From: Sympetrum striolatum
Taxonomy: Eukaryota; Arthropoda; Insecta; Odonata; Libellulidae
Direction of reading: 5' to 3'
Assembly: GCA_947579665.1 (NCBI GenBank)
Contig: OX388351.1
Coordinates: 52,894,939-52,958,938, forward strand
Length of the DNA: 64,000 bases
The notes under the pieces were generated by a model. It saw only the letters and a program-made list of their open reading frames with translations. It had not been told where the DNA came from and searched no databases. Within the stretch, counting starts at the first letter, position 1; each line of letters begins with the position of its first letter. Below, piece after piece: positions 12,319 to 24,220 of this stretch. Both the position numbers and the translations under genes were made by a program.

Positions 12319-13199
12319 TATGATGTGGGCTTCCACGAAGCAACGCCTCAGCTTATTGATACTTCATACTTTTACTCATTTATTATCAGTATTTGTTCAA
12401 TTGGCCAGTGGAGGCAGTCTTCCAAGCAGTAAATACTTCGAAAGGTCTTATTGCTTACAAGCATCTCATAAGGATGAAATTGAAGTAATTGGTTATTTCG
12501 TTTGATCTTTCTAACAATAATTAACATAGAGTGAACTTTATTCATGTTTAACTTCGGACACAGTGGTGTCAATAAGTGAGAGTCAGTACTATTTTTAGTC
12601 AGACTTCAAAGAGTTGTTAAAAATTCTTTTATTGTCCAGTTTATGAAGGAATGGCAATTGCAAATATATCGTACTTACAGTTTCAATTATTTTTTTGAAC
12701 AGATCGACGAATGACCCTTATTTTCATTTCTTTTCAAACCCTTGTTTTGATATTAGTCTAATTCAGTTTTTTATTCTTTTTAAATGGAATATATTGTTAA
12801 GTAACAACAGAGACAGCTTTCCCTATACTTTAGTTTACATATTACACTACAATACTAGATTTTTTTATACATATTTACTACTGATACGATACACTATATA
12901 CTGCATATTATACTACTGTACGAAGTGTTTTGCCAATAGATTTATTTTCCTTAATATTCCCTATTCATTGAAATTTATTTCGTATTTTAGTGAGCATAGT
13001 TCACTACCATTTTCCTATATTAATTTGAAATAATTTTATTAATATTATTTACTTTATAATTCGCAACTAGCCTTTTTACTCCAAGATACTCCAAGACATA
13101 ATGTGATCATAACTCTTTTTACAATCTTTTGTCTGTTGCATTTTTTAGTAATTACTTTTGATATTTCTCTAAATTGACACCATTAAGCTCTTATTGCTA
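12319..13199. other. Non-coding DNA, nothing recognised
   Basis: Very AT-rich. Open stretches at 12695-13033 (+) are rich in Tyr, Phe, Ile and Asn as expected from composition, with no domain signal. Confidence 0.5.
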
Positions 13200-14060
13200 C
13201 ATTAATCCAGAGACAACTGTTGCTGTGGGAACCGCTCTCGCATACGATAGGCGTATCACTCGCGATTTTGTCCACGGATTAACCCTCGACATTAGATGAC
13301 AAAACTGGTTTGTAATGCAAGACGAGATGACGCCGAACGTTACCACCATTCGAGTCCTACGCTAGCCAACCCACGCCGTCACAATTGGCTGGCTTTGTAA
13401 ACTTCTGAATTCCGTCATCGTCACTTTACCATCCTCCGCAAGAATTACGTAGTTCGCTCTCCCGCCGGCCAGAGCGCGCTACGATCTATTACCCTTCCCT
13501 CCGGAGTTTTTTCTCGTGTGGTTCATTCATGAAGCCCGTCCATTTGTCCGGGAGGGGAGGGAGGCCGTGGAAAGGGTGGAAAAGCCGACGGTTGAGTCTC
13601 CCGGTTTTTTTTTCCGTCAGCAGGTGTGGCCTTGGAAGGTTTCGCACTTGATTATTTTCACTGCCGCTTGGGGGGGTACGCGGCTGCCTTCTCGTCTTAG
13701 TTCGCTCCTCGCCTGGCAGATGGCGTGAATGGCGCCGCTGCGAAAGGTCTTTGCTCGCTGTTGACCTCCGTTAGCTCTTCTCTTTTTTATGGCATTTGGG
13801 TTATGCCGCTGTAAATTTTCGCTCTTTTGTAATGTTGATGGGGAGAATCGTTTTGCTTCTGTTCCAAGGATTTTTGACGTTCTTTTTTTCGTCCTCGGCT
13901 GGAGGTTTATTTGTCTTTTATGCCCTCGCAACCAGTCGCTATGTAGTTTTTATTCTTCAAAGTCACGCGCTTGTGATACATTTTGCATCTCTGGTTTCTA
14001 AACTGCCGAGACTTAGTTTCGAACTACTAGGACTACGCTTCAAAGTTGCTCATTGATTTA
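13200..14060. other. GC- and CpG-rich islet, no gene recognised
   Basis: GC content rises strongly, with CpG-containing words such as CCGCCGGCC and GGCGCCGCTGCG. Overlapping short frames occur on both strands without recognisable domains. No TATA box or splice-bounded exon could be defended. Confidence 0.4.
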
Positions 14061-16792
14061 GGATAGTAAAGTTGTGATAACGTCTCGAAAAACTTGCTTA
14101 AAATGTTTCGATAACCTGAATACAATATAATTTCTTAATAATACTGTTTTTTGAGTTAACATCTAAAGTTTTGTCTTAAATCTCAACTGTATTTCAGCCA
14201 ACGGAGTAACATCGAATTTAAAGAAATTTAAGCAGTTAAACTATTAATTTTTATCTGGGCATTTAAGGATTTATACTATCTATATATTCGCAAAAATTAA
14301 ATTATCCTCTATAGTAAATAACTCTAAGGTTACATGAAGTTTATGTTAATTTAATCTATAATTAAACTGAATATGTTCATAGAATTTCATAAAGATCAAC
14401 TCTGTTTGGAAGAACTCTTTTAAAGTAATGAAAGTGGCTTTATTGTTTGGAGAAAATTTCGAAAGATTTTCTTTCTTGAAGAATTTTACTGGTTTCCTGT
14501 CATCTGCAGAGAAGTTGGCAGTTTCAAAACTTTCCATCATTCATTGATTCAATTAATGTTTGTGGATTAACTGTAAATAAAGTTCATTAATCCCTCGCTG
14601 ACTTTTTCCCGAGTTATATTTTTTGCTCTTTGTTTGTCGTGTTGTATATATGTTTGTTTTTTTTCTGTTAGGGTCTCATTCACAAACTTTTCGGAACCGG
14701 AAAAATCTGGTCCTCAAGAAAAGATCTTCGAGTTCATTGTTTGCCCAATTCCGATTCCGACGAGTGACAAAATTTATTATGAATTTTTCATAGGCGTTTT
14801 GACGGCGTCGTGGCGCCAGAGATCCTCTCGTCCGCGCAAATGTAAATTATTTTCGATGAATAAACCGCGCGTCCAAGGACGCTTCCCGCAGTGAAAACTA
14901 ATCGCCTTCCGTGACCTCCTCTTTGAGGGGAGGCGCTCCGATGGGTGGGTCTGCAGAGGTGCGCCAACAGTGTCCGTTAACCCGGCTGATGAGTGCCCCA
15001 GCATCCTCTAATCTCCTCTTATCCTTCCCACACCCCTTCCTCTTAATCGTATCTTCTGGTTTAGGGGGAACGTCCCGCAAAAGTGGAAAATTATTTAAAT
15101 AGGAACTAGTTTAAGCGATATCCACGCCGGAGTACTAGGTGCATGTGAGAGGATGCATTGAGCAGGGGTTTGAGGATTAAAAAGGAAGTTTAGTCGTCTT
15201 TTTCTTGGGTCAACATTAAGAGGATTAGTTTGCTGCAGCTTCCATCCTGTCACTGCTTACCTTATGATTCGTGATTTTAAAATCATCGCTTCTCGTTATT
15301 CCGTCTTTCTTTGCAATACCTTTCTTTCACCTTCACACCTTCGAGTTTTGTGTTTATTTCAGTGAACTATTCTGTCTGAGCAACCAAGAGAAAATTCAAC
15401 GTATAGAAAAATCAATTTTATCCAATGATATACGTATTGTACTGTCTCCTAGGTCGTATAGGTCAACCAATTTCGTCCTTTACGTGCCACGTATTTTTCT
15501 TCCATTTAATTATTTATTTGTTTTTGTTCTTTCATTATTTTCTATACACTTTGACCATCTTAATTTGAAGCGTAATAGCTGAATCAAAATATCTGTACAT
15601 AATTTCATGACATCTAAAATGATGCATTAAAATCTGCCCGAAATTTCTAAAAATGCTGATCTGAATATCTGATATTATATAGTATATATATTTTAGATAG
15701 TAAAAACCTCCTATTTTATATATTTCATTCTTCCTTCATCATATCTTTGCAATATTTGGTTCGTTTACGCAACGCTGTACTTCTCTATGTATCTGTATCG
15801 ATCCTCCAATCTTTGTTGCCGTTAATGTACTATATTTCTCCAACTGATTACAATCTTCCGGACTCCATTCACTCCCTTCCGCATCTTTTTAACCTCTCGT
15901 AGTAACTCCGTGGATGCTTGCCTTTCATTCATGGACTCTTCCAGAGCACTAACGCTCTCTGATAAAATGAGAAAACTCGTTGCCGTTGGCATATATAAAC
16001 TTAAGCTCCGGAAAAAAATCTAACGAGCGGAAATGCATTCATATCAACGTTAAATGACGTATTTGCCGCGTATGAAAAGATTATTGCATCTCATGATTAT
16101 TGATCATGTTTGTAGGTTATATTGTGTCTAATGGGCTTTAAGTATCGCGGTGATTCATGAGCTGTCTCCGGGATATAATTCCTAGACTTCGTCTACTTCT
16201 GTGTCGAAGTTGAATTATTTATTTCCGTTTTTCTGGTTTTCTTTTTCTAGACAAGTCATTTCTCAATCGCTATTTTGTAAGATTATATCGATTAACTATG
16301 AGTTTGTACAGCTAGTTTATATTTAGACAATAGAGTTCCTATAGCTTACTAGAATCAATGCTATTCTGTTTTTCCGATACATTTCAAAGATGAGACACGC
16401 ATCTTCTAAAATAAGATCACAGTGAAGTTTTATTTGTAGTATTTGGAGCAAATCTAGTTTTTTTTTTCCTTCTAGTTTGAATTTGATTCTGTCTTATATA
16501 GAATCGGATACAGCGATAAGTTAATAAGATTTTTTATTCCATTAAAAAGATATTTTATAATTTTGGATTTTTATGAATGTCATATACATAGAAGTAGAAT
16601 TTATAGAAAATATCATAGATTCGTGATTTAGGCTTTCCGGATTAAAATACGTTTCGGATGGAATTGTTCGGAATTGTACATCCATACTTTCATCTCCTAA
16701 AGTATTAATTTCATAATAACGTCCATAATATAGATTCATATTCCAAATTTTTTATACTTGTTCATCTATCAATTATTTATAAATATACTAGC
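14061..16792. other. Non-coding DNA with a small GC-rich islet at about 14780-15080
   Basis: Mostly AT-rich and featureless. The islet at 14780-15080 has many CpGs and open frames on both strands but no recognisable protein. A poly-T stretch lies near 16459. No terminal repeats were detected. Confidence 0.45.
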
Positions 16793-16829
16793 TGTACCCG
16801 TTCACACGTTGTTGTGTTTAGAGAAGTGT

Positions 16830-16947
16830 GATCTCTTTCTTGCCTTGCTTGCCTCTGTTCACTCGTTTCTAATGATCGAGCAAGAGTAGTGTGATTTCGA
16901 TCTCTTTCTTGCCTTGCTTGCCTCTGTTCACTCGTTTCTAATGATCG
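16830..16947 (+). repeat. Perfect 49-base tandem duplication (69-base period)
   Basis: The segment 16830-16878 (starts GATCTCTTTCTTGCC, ends TTTCTAATGATCG) recurs base for base at 16899-16947. The 20-base spacer contains AGCAAGAGTAGTGTGATTTC, part of which (GTGTGAT) also precedes copy 1, so the true unit is about 69 bases with a small deletion in one copy. Confidence 0.85.
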
Positions 16948-18236
16948 TTCTTATCTTCTCCTTTTTGCTTGATTTGTAGATAGACCAATAGCACTTCGCG
17001 TTGGCGGCATAATTGTAGGGTTAAATAAAACGTATTTCCAATTATTTTCCTCAGCTGGAAATTAATAATATTTTTATTTATTCGCGTATTAATAATTTAT
17101 TCTCGTATTAATAATTGCAAAAGTTTTTGACTGCATTTTTGTATTTATTAGAATTTGCTGGCGAAAAATCGAACATCAAATGCATTAATGTTCTTTTTTG
17201 TAATTTAAATTAATTTTTTGAAATCTTATAAGAAATACAATTTATGTATTTAAAATATTTTAAATTTTAATATAATTAGTAATATTTAAACAATCATTGA
17301 AAAAATATAAATTCTACCCAAATGGGATCAATTTATGTATCGTACTTCTATTTTTCCCGTAGAAAATCCATTCGCAATTTGTATGGCAGGCAGCTATTCC
17401 TGTTGCAAGGCTATTATAATGAAATCATACATACTATCTACATTACTTTCATTCAGTTTATAAGAAAATATATTATCACAGTACCTTATCAGTTCGGAGT
17501 AAGATATGCTAAATTATGTGCTACTCTACACTTCGCATCTCGCAAATCTCAAATAGAACACATATTCAACTGAAGAAGACCTAAAAATTAAATTCAGTCT
17601 CGTCAAAGACATAAAATAAATTGAAATGTTGAAAATAGATGATATTTGTAATCAAAGTCGGTAACGTCATCAACTCACCAAGTTGTCCAGTACATACAAT
17701 CTCTTGAATTTATCAAAATATACTTTTCATTAAATATCAAAAACCGTTTACTCCACGATAATATACGTAAATATTTACGTTGCTATAAACAAACATCATT
17801 TGAATACGGGAGTAAATTCTCAATGTGTTCTTATGAGAAAATTCAACAATCGCATTCGTTGTAACTGAGAAATAGTTTGTTTATAGCCTCAAAATTCATC
17901 AAAATTATCATCTAATTATCTCTAAGTCTCGTAATTTCCGATCGTAAACTATATTTCATGACCAAAATGAGAAACTTTATTCAATTTCCCTTCTTTTGGT
18001 GGTACTTCTAAATCCATACGTTGGTTAATTCTAATTTAATTTTGCGAAAGAAAGGAAGCATGCAAGTGATAAAATCGAAGTTTACATGTATTTCTTATGG
18101 AAACTGTTTTTCCTTCTGGAGTCGAACTGAGTACTCCGATTAAAATAAAAATTTACAAAAACCTTCCCGGGGATATACGTAATAATTTCCCAAATTTTCA
18201 CGACGATTGGGTCTATGGTTTTTGAATCTATCGAGT

Positions 18237-18258
18237 ACAGACAGACAGACAGACACAC
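18237..18258 (+). repeat. (ACAG)n microsatellite
   Basis: Four and a half perfect ACAG units followed by ACACAC, immediately before the AT-rich end of the element at 16793-18290. A short GACA run is usual at this place in that repeat type. Confidence 0.85.
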
Positions 18259-18290
18259 ATTCATTTTTATATATATAGATAGATTTGACT

Positions 18291-19702
18291 ACTAATCTAA
18301 TCAATTTATAAATAACGATTATCTTATATTATTTACATTTTTAATATTCAATTTACGAATTTCCGTTAAATTATATTATGGATAGTTATTACAAGTGCTT
18401 ATGCTAGATTATTAACTTTTGAATATGCAATTTTAAAAGCATCTTCTCTTATATATAATTTAAAATAATTTCTCAAATAAATTAGGCGTCCATACCATAA
18501 TTGAAGTAGATCGATTTGTCTATATTTGTTCCATCGATAGATAACGAATCGATTAATCGATATTAGTAGAATCATTTCCAATCAATTTTTTCTCCATCGG
18601 TAAAACAGATCTACGAACACGTAGAACGTGTTTGAGACTATATAGGATTAAGTTTGACCTTTCGACCGATGTAACACGCGTAACAGCATCGTTCTTCTGT
18701 AACAATCCCTTTCGCAGAAGGAGGTGTGATATTTTTCCCTCGTCAACTTCAATTCTCACGCTGCGAAGAACGCATTCATTATTACGCAACGCCGTCGATG
18801 GTCATTAGCGAGAGAAAAGGAAGTGGAGATTGGAAAAGTGAATGGTGAATATGAATGTCTCGCGGATTACTCACGCTCGATTCACGCGAGCTAATTCGAC
18901 GTCCTCCCGCAACCGCTCATTTGGCGCCACGGTCGCTCGTTTTTGCTCCCGCTCACGTCCGAGAATCGCCTTTGTTTATCGGCGCCCCATCGAAAATCTC
19001 GGATATTCGGGCTGATCGAATTTGGACGCGTTTGCCGGTGAATTCGCTCTCCGAATGATCGGAGATATTTCGCAGCTGCATCCGATGTAATGAGGAAAGA
19101 TTTGAGAGTTGGAGGTTAGCGGTGCCCGAGACGGTTGTCTACGAAAGTGCATATTTTTTCGCAATATCCCGTCAACGTATAATTTAGAGCACTTAATTTT
19201 TTTACGAGGGGTGTTGCTCGATTTGAAAATTTACGGGAAAGGAGAAAAATTTCTGGTGGATTGATTCCTTCTTGTTAAATCTTTTTCGCATTCGAGCTTT
19301 TATTCACGGTTGTACTTCTGTTTAGATGCTATGAATGGATAGATCAAGAGTGCTAACTGTGAATTAAATTCAATTTTCTCATTTTTTTACGTTTTATATA
19401 TGTAGATCAGTAATAATTTTCTCTGAAATATTTATCTGTTAATCTCTGAAATATAGCAATGATCGAAGATGCGGCATTTTTTATGGAAGTGTCCTTGAGC
19501 GGAGATTTGTTGATAAATAAAAAAATTTTGATTATACTTTTACTATCATTTAATACAATGTAGTGGAAAGTCAAGAGTATATTAGCTTGCTGTTTTATTT
19601 ACCTAATAAACTTTACTCAATCTCTGGAATATATTTACGGGTCTAGTCACTGTTTGGATGTAGACCGATGAATTTCTAGGTCAGTTCTAATGCTAACTTA
19701 TG
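18291..19702. other. Non-coding DNA with a GC-rich islet at about 18590-19160
   Basis: The islet contains clustered CpGs (for example CTCGCGGATTACTCACGCTC) and open frames on both strands, with no recognisable domain. The flanks are AT-rich and featureless. Confidence 0.4.
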
Positions 19703-19755
19703 CTGCTTTTTTGCTCCCGTTTCGCCTTCGCTTTTTTATTAAGCGAATGCAAATC
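19703..19755 (+). repeat. 53-base exact repeat, copy 1
   Basis: Starts CTGCTTTTTTGCTCCCG and ends AAGCGAATGCAAATC. All 53 bases are identical to 20774-20826, while the flanks differ completely. It includes a 7-bp hairpin (TTCGCTT at 19727-19733 and AAGCGAA at 19741-19747, 7-base loop) and the octamer ATGCAAAT, the classic POU-domain binding site. Confidence 0.9.
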
Positions 19756-19892
19756 TTAATGCTTTTAATCTTTAGTTAATAAAGAAATGACATTGTGTTC
19801 ATCTTTGATTATTAGAAAATATTTTGGGCTACTTAAGTGATCCTCGTATCCTTGTTAATGAAAGTTTACTATTTGTGACAAATTAAAATAGA

Positions 19893-20022
19893 TATACGAG
19901 GGTGGTCTAAAAAGTTTCCCACCACAGATTTTTCAGAAATCTTCAGAAAATTTTCAGATATCTTCAGAAAACATGTCGAGAAATGACGAAATGTCGAAAA
20001 CTTTTCAGACCATCCATGTATA
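19893..20022. mobile_element. Miniature mariner-like element (MITE)
   Basis: Imperfect 25-base terminal inverted repeats match at 21 of 25 positions: left 19893-19917 starts TATACGAGGGTGGTCTAAAA, right 19998-20022 ends CCATCCATGTATA. The GAGGGTGGT..AAAAAGTTT type of end next to TA is characteristic of Tc1/mariner elements. The 130-base length leaves no room for a transposase. The interior contains TCTTCAGAAA-type repeats, probably from local slippage. Confidence 0.65.
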
Positions 20023-20224
20023 TTTCTGGGATTCTCTTCGTGGATTTTAAAAATACATATTTATAATAGAAGTCGCTAGATACTTGAGGTAAAATGATAG
20101 AAACGCAAGTAACATAAGTAATTGTACAAAAATCAAGAAATTATTACTTCTAATAATATTAGTTAAATTCATTAATTTTATCCAGGATAACCCTGTCATA
20201 CAATTTTTTAATATTTACCAACAT

Positions 20225-20290
20225 TGTTCTCCTTGTCGAGGATCGAACTCGTGACCTTAGGAACCTAAAACTAGCATTATAATCATTGTA
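20225..20290 (-). pseudogene. tRNA-like motif (SINE head relic)
   Basis: On the minus strand a B-box GTTCGATCC sits in a T-arm-like hairpin (plus coordinates CGAG 20237-20240, loop 20241-20247, CTCG 20248-20251). A weak A-box-like region is at about 20271-20288. No acceptor stem was found, so it is read as a SINE fragment. Confidence 0.35.
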
Positions 20291-20413
20291 ATATTTTGTT
20301 AGATAATAAATCAGAATAACTATTGTACGGTAATTTTATTTTCTTAGTATATGGCAAGTGACATTTCATTTTGTCATCTTTGATTACTATAAAACTTTCA
20401 GTAGTCTGTTTAT

Positions 20414-21120
20414 TTGAATACATCTTCCATTGTGGATCTTGAGATGTTTTTGCCTGTTTGGATTTTGAAGTTGTTCAAAGGCTCGAAATCTTTCGTACAG
20501 CCTCTTACAGCCGTCCGAATTCTATTATCTTCGGAAGGGCCTGTTTCGAAGCAAAGCATTTTGCATCGTTTCATTGAATTCCCATTCTTCCGTGGAGAGA
20601 ATAAACGAAGGAGCGGTCACAATCCATTCACTCTCTCGCTTTCCTTTTCTCTTCTTTGCTTCTTTTTCTTATTTATATTCGGAGACGAGTTGAATGACGC
20701 TTTTCCCACGCCCCGCCTTCGTTTATGGCCTCTCTTTTTGCTTCTATTTGCTTTTATCTCCCACTAGAGAGCTCTGCTTTTTTGCTCCCGTTTCGCCTTC
20801 GCTTTTTTATTAAGCGAATGCAAATCGGATGGGATTCCCGCAATGTTGGCGCTGCTTAAATCAAGCCGAGGATCGAGACGGAAGAATATTTCTGCTCCGC
20901 GGGCTTACATACGTCTCGAGTCATGTTATCTCCCGCATCTTAGCTTAATCTTCTGCTTTAGAAATCATCTTTCTCCTCCTCGTTCTTAGATAAATCGAGG
21001 GTGCAGGAAATGTTTACTCCACGTCGTGACGTATATATTTGACGTGTTATTACATTTCCGATTTACGTTACTCATTTGTCCTTTCGCCGTGGTCGTTATA
21101 GTTCGATCACGTCATTATAA
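20414..21120. other. GC-richer islet holding the second 53-base repeat
   Basis: A CpG-rich segment with a 117-codon frame at 20414-20767 (+). Its product is rich in Phe, Leu and Ser from pyrimidine-rich DNA and lacks a recognisable domain, so it is not called as a gene. The 53-base repeat at 20774-20826 lies within it. Confidence 0.35.
20774..20826 (+). repeat. 53-base exact repeat, copy 2
   Basis: Identical to 19703-19755 in all 53 bases, 1071 bases downstream in the same orientation. Its surroundings are GC-richer than those of copy 1, so this may be the source copy. It carries the same hairpin and ATGCAAAT octamer. Confidence 0.9.
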
Positions 21121-21370
21121 ATTGATGGAGTCGTAAAACATTTCGCTGTATTGGATTTATCTTCTGTGGGCTGTTTCAGAAAGCTCGCTTGTTTAGATGA
21201 AATGAAGATTAATAGATTTACTAGTAAATTTATCGTCTTGAATATTCATAAACTCTTATCTAAAATGCATCTTTCTTCACTAGTAAGTACAGCATAAATT
21301 TGGCTCTGTAGTAGTAGTTATTAATTAATAATAATATATTCATAATAGTGGTAGTTATTTAAATAGCCCT

Positions 21371-21500
21371 TAATGCAGAGTGGTTATCTAGCTAGCGTTC
21401 CAAATCCAAGATCCCGGGTTCGAGCCCCGGATAGTCGGATTTATCTCGTTAGGGAATGGTTGTGTTTACGTGTGGGTGTTTGTTTATTGTTATTGTTTAC
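21371..21500 (+). repeat. tRNA-derived SINE head
   Basis: An A-box-like TGCAGAGTGG (21374-21383) is followed 33 bases later by a B-box GGTTCGAGCCC (21417-21427) inside a perfect T-arm hairpin (CCGGG, TTCGAGC, CCCGG at 21414-21430). The sequence after it is T/G-rich and unlike tRNA, as in the body of a SINE. No matching acceptor stem is present. The 3' limit is uncertain. Confidence 0.55.
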
Positions 21501-24174
21501 GTCTAACTCTGTTATTGTCCTGTAAACGTTATTTCTGGGGAATTTGCAATTAATTAAAAGGTACTATTATCTCCAAAGCTTTGGGATATACGTAATGTAG
21601 ATCAATTTAATTAAACGAAGCCAGCGTTGTATCAAGCATTGTTTCTTCAAGGACAAGAAGTTGAAGGATAGAAGAAGCTAGAAAGTCCATCTATTTTGCG
21701 CCAAAATTAAGGAAAAGTATTTCCAGTTTTATAATTTAGGGTGCTATTGGTTCCTCATCATATATTCTTGTCGCTTATCGCTGTGTATCGCATCACCCGG
21801 GTTTTTAACCACCTTTTAAGTCTATATTCTCGGTAGAGTATGATGGACTATATGGATATATTTTTGAAAATAATAGTGCATAAAGTACTGCGTAATCTAC
21901 TAATTTAGCTCTAATTTCTTTATTAATGTTATCTTCCCCTGTAATCTCTTCTCCAGTCGATTGCTTTGTCACTCGTGGTAGACTTAGAGAGTCACAATCC
22001 TTACCGCTTCCTATTTTAATCCACGAGGAAATGGAAAGTCGTCTCCTTATCAACGGGTCAATTATCAAGGTAGCAAAACCCCTCTAGGAAGGGCAATTAC
22101 CCCTATAACGGTGTTTATCCATTAAGTCTTTCCTTAAGTAGATGCTTATCACATCCTCAAGTAAGCTCAAGCTAATGCGGATTAAGTTTTACGGCGATTC
22201 AAATTAGAAAAGAATATTCAATGAGTTTAATTGAAAATGAATATGCAAGTGTAAAACTTTTCTTCGCGTATCTAATTTGCGAAATTAATTATTTATTCAT
22301 AGATGAAAGTAAAGCCAAGGAAATTAATCGAAGTGAGATTCATTGTCGGTTACCGCCCGAGCTTTCGTTGTTTTTTTTCACGCAGATGGAAGCAGTACAT
22401 TCAATCCTCCTGGAAGTGCCGTTAAATCTCTCAATAAAAGGGTAATATAAAACAAATTCCGCGTAAACAAATAAATGAGGTAAAGAGTCTCCTGTGAATC
22501 TGCTACTCTTTTAATTTCTCCAGGGAGCTTTTACGAGCGTGTGTGCAGTTGACGTCATTTGACCCGTCAGACGATGCTGTTTTTTTTACACATCGAACGA
22601 GAAGCATGGATTGAGTGAAGCGAATGGTAAATCTCTGTCGGTCCGTTGGACTATTTTGTCTTGGTGTTTAACTTGTTAGTTATGGTTTAAAATTGGTCAT
22701 TTCACTAGTTTTACACACAGTTACTTCGCCGAAAATCACAAGAACCATCATGGGATCCACGACTCGTTGGGTCTACATGCATCATAGTTTAGCATCCCTT
22801 ACATCCATTGCATTGTTCTACATGTTTGAATACCTTGTTCGTCTGTAAAACAATTAGTTTTAATTTTCGGTGCCATGTTTATATCTTTACGTATTTCTGT
22901 TGCTGATGCATTCTACGTAAATATAGCCAGGTATAGCTTAACGCGAAAATAGGGTTGCCTAATTATAGGACCAATTCTTTTCCAACTGGTTCATTCAATT
23001 CCTAACATGGCTCTCAAGCCAATTAGCTTGGAAAAAGCTGGTGTAAATATCACATCGCTCTGGTATAACGAGGATATGAATTAATACTTTTAATTTATAA
23101 GATAGAGATATTTTCAATTAGGAGTTTGAGGGAAACTATTGCCGTTTTTCGGTATTGATCTAATTCGTATCTTGCGTAGTATCAAATTGAATTATATGGA
23201 AATAGTATTTACTGAGGAAGTGATTGAGACTACAAATCCTCCTCTTACATTTTGCCCTTCGTCAATGTATAAATTGGTAAGCATAGAGTAAATTGAAGCA
23301 ATAGAAAGAGAAAACAAGAAAGAAATAACTGAGTGGATTAAATAAATGGCTAAATTAAGCAGGAAAACTCTCCGCTGTATGTAAACATGCTGGAAAAGAA
23401 GCTGTTAAAAATCTGCAAAACCTACTGATAGGTGTGGTTAAATTTGTTACGCACAGGAAATTAGTTTCTGGGACCTTAATAGAAAACAATATTATTAAAA
23501 TGGAGGATAAGAAGCGTATAACGAAAGTTCCACTCCATGCAATTCTCGACAGAGCGTTAATCATTCCACACCGTTCATACTATATATATCCAGTTTTCCC
23601 TGACCTTCTACTCCATCACATATGTCGCAGAATATATTCATGGGAACCGAAATATAATTCAGTAGCTCATATCCGGGAACCATTCATTAAATAAGTCTTA
23701 GAAGAACTTTGGCGATATTTTTTTTTCTGACGACCTTGTCTTCACCTTAATGCAATCTTCTTTAGCCTAAATCCGTCGACTCATCCGTGCAGCATTTATA
23801 TAGCAGTCACAATCTTTTTCCTCGGCGTAGAGTGGAAACGAGAATTAAGAAGGTGTGACTCGTGAGAAGTGAATAGGAGGAGACTGCCCAAAGGCATGAA
23901 TTAGTCGATAGGACAACTTGATGAATACAAACCGTGAGAGATGACTTTAGGGAAGATATTTCAGAGTGAACGTTATCTTCATCCCTCCATCATTTTCATT
24001 CGTAGATAGGTATCCCATGAAGAGTGTTTAAGATATTCTGTATTGTGGGGTGATTCTGTTTGAGATAGTTAATTAGTTACTAAGTTGTAAATTTCTAATT
24101 GATATAAAATAATTTTAGAATCCATAAATGGTTTTGGAAATTCCAATGCTTGAAACTGTATATTTTAATAATTA
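21501..24174. other. Non-coding DNA, nothing recognised
   Basis: AT-rich sequence. Frames such as 23434-23694 (+) show no domain and a composition expected from the base content. No terminal repeats were found. Confidence 0.5.
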
Positions 24175-24220
24175 TTTGAATTCAAAGGATAATTTTAAAG
24201 AATTATCCTTTGAGTTAAAA
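24175..24220. repeat. Near-perfect hairpin
   Basis: TCAAAGGATAATT (24182-24194) and AATTATCCTTTGA (24201-24213) pair perfectly over 13 bp around a 6-base loop TTAAAG. With one mismatch and one G-T pair the stem extends to about 20 bp. The loop is short for a microRNA precursor; a foldback remnant is more likely. Confidence 0.6.

Larger units (their letters stand above)
16793..18290. repeat. Old interspersed element with ACTAGCTGTACCCG and TATATATAGAT ends
   Basis: The left end ACTAGCTGTACCCGTTCACA and the right end, with a GACA microsatellite followed by CATTCATTTTTATATATATA and GAT, are signatures I associate with a widespread arthropod repeat family whose copies are often degenerate. Near the right end, sequence such as TTTCACGACGATTGG and GTTTTTGAATCTATC fits the same family. 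The interior is AT-rich with no long frame, so this is a decayed or non-autonomous copy, or two fragments with unrelated sequence between. The identification rests on memory of the end motifs, without alignment. Confidence 0.4.

Noticed and set aside
21380..21395. GGTTATCTAGCT resembles the core of microRNA miR-9
   Set aside because: The match covers only about 13 bases, lies in the A-box region of a tRNA-like SINE, and no hairpin precursor surrounds it.
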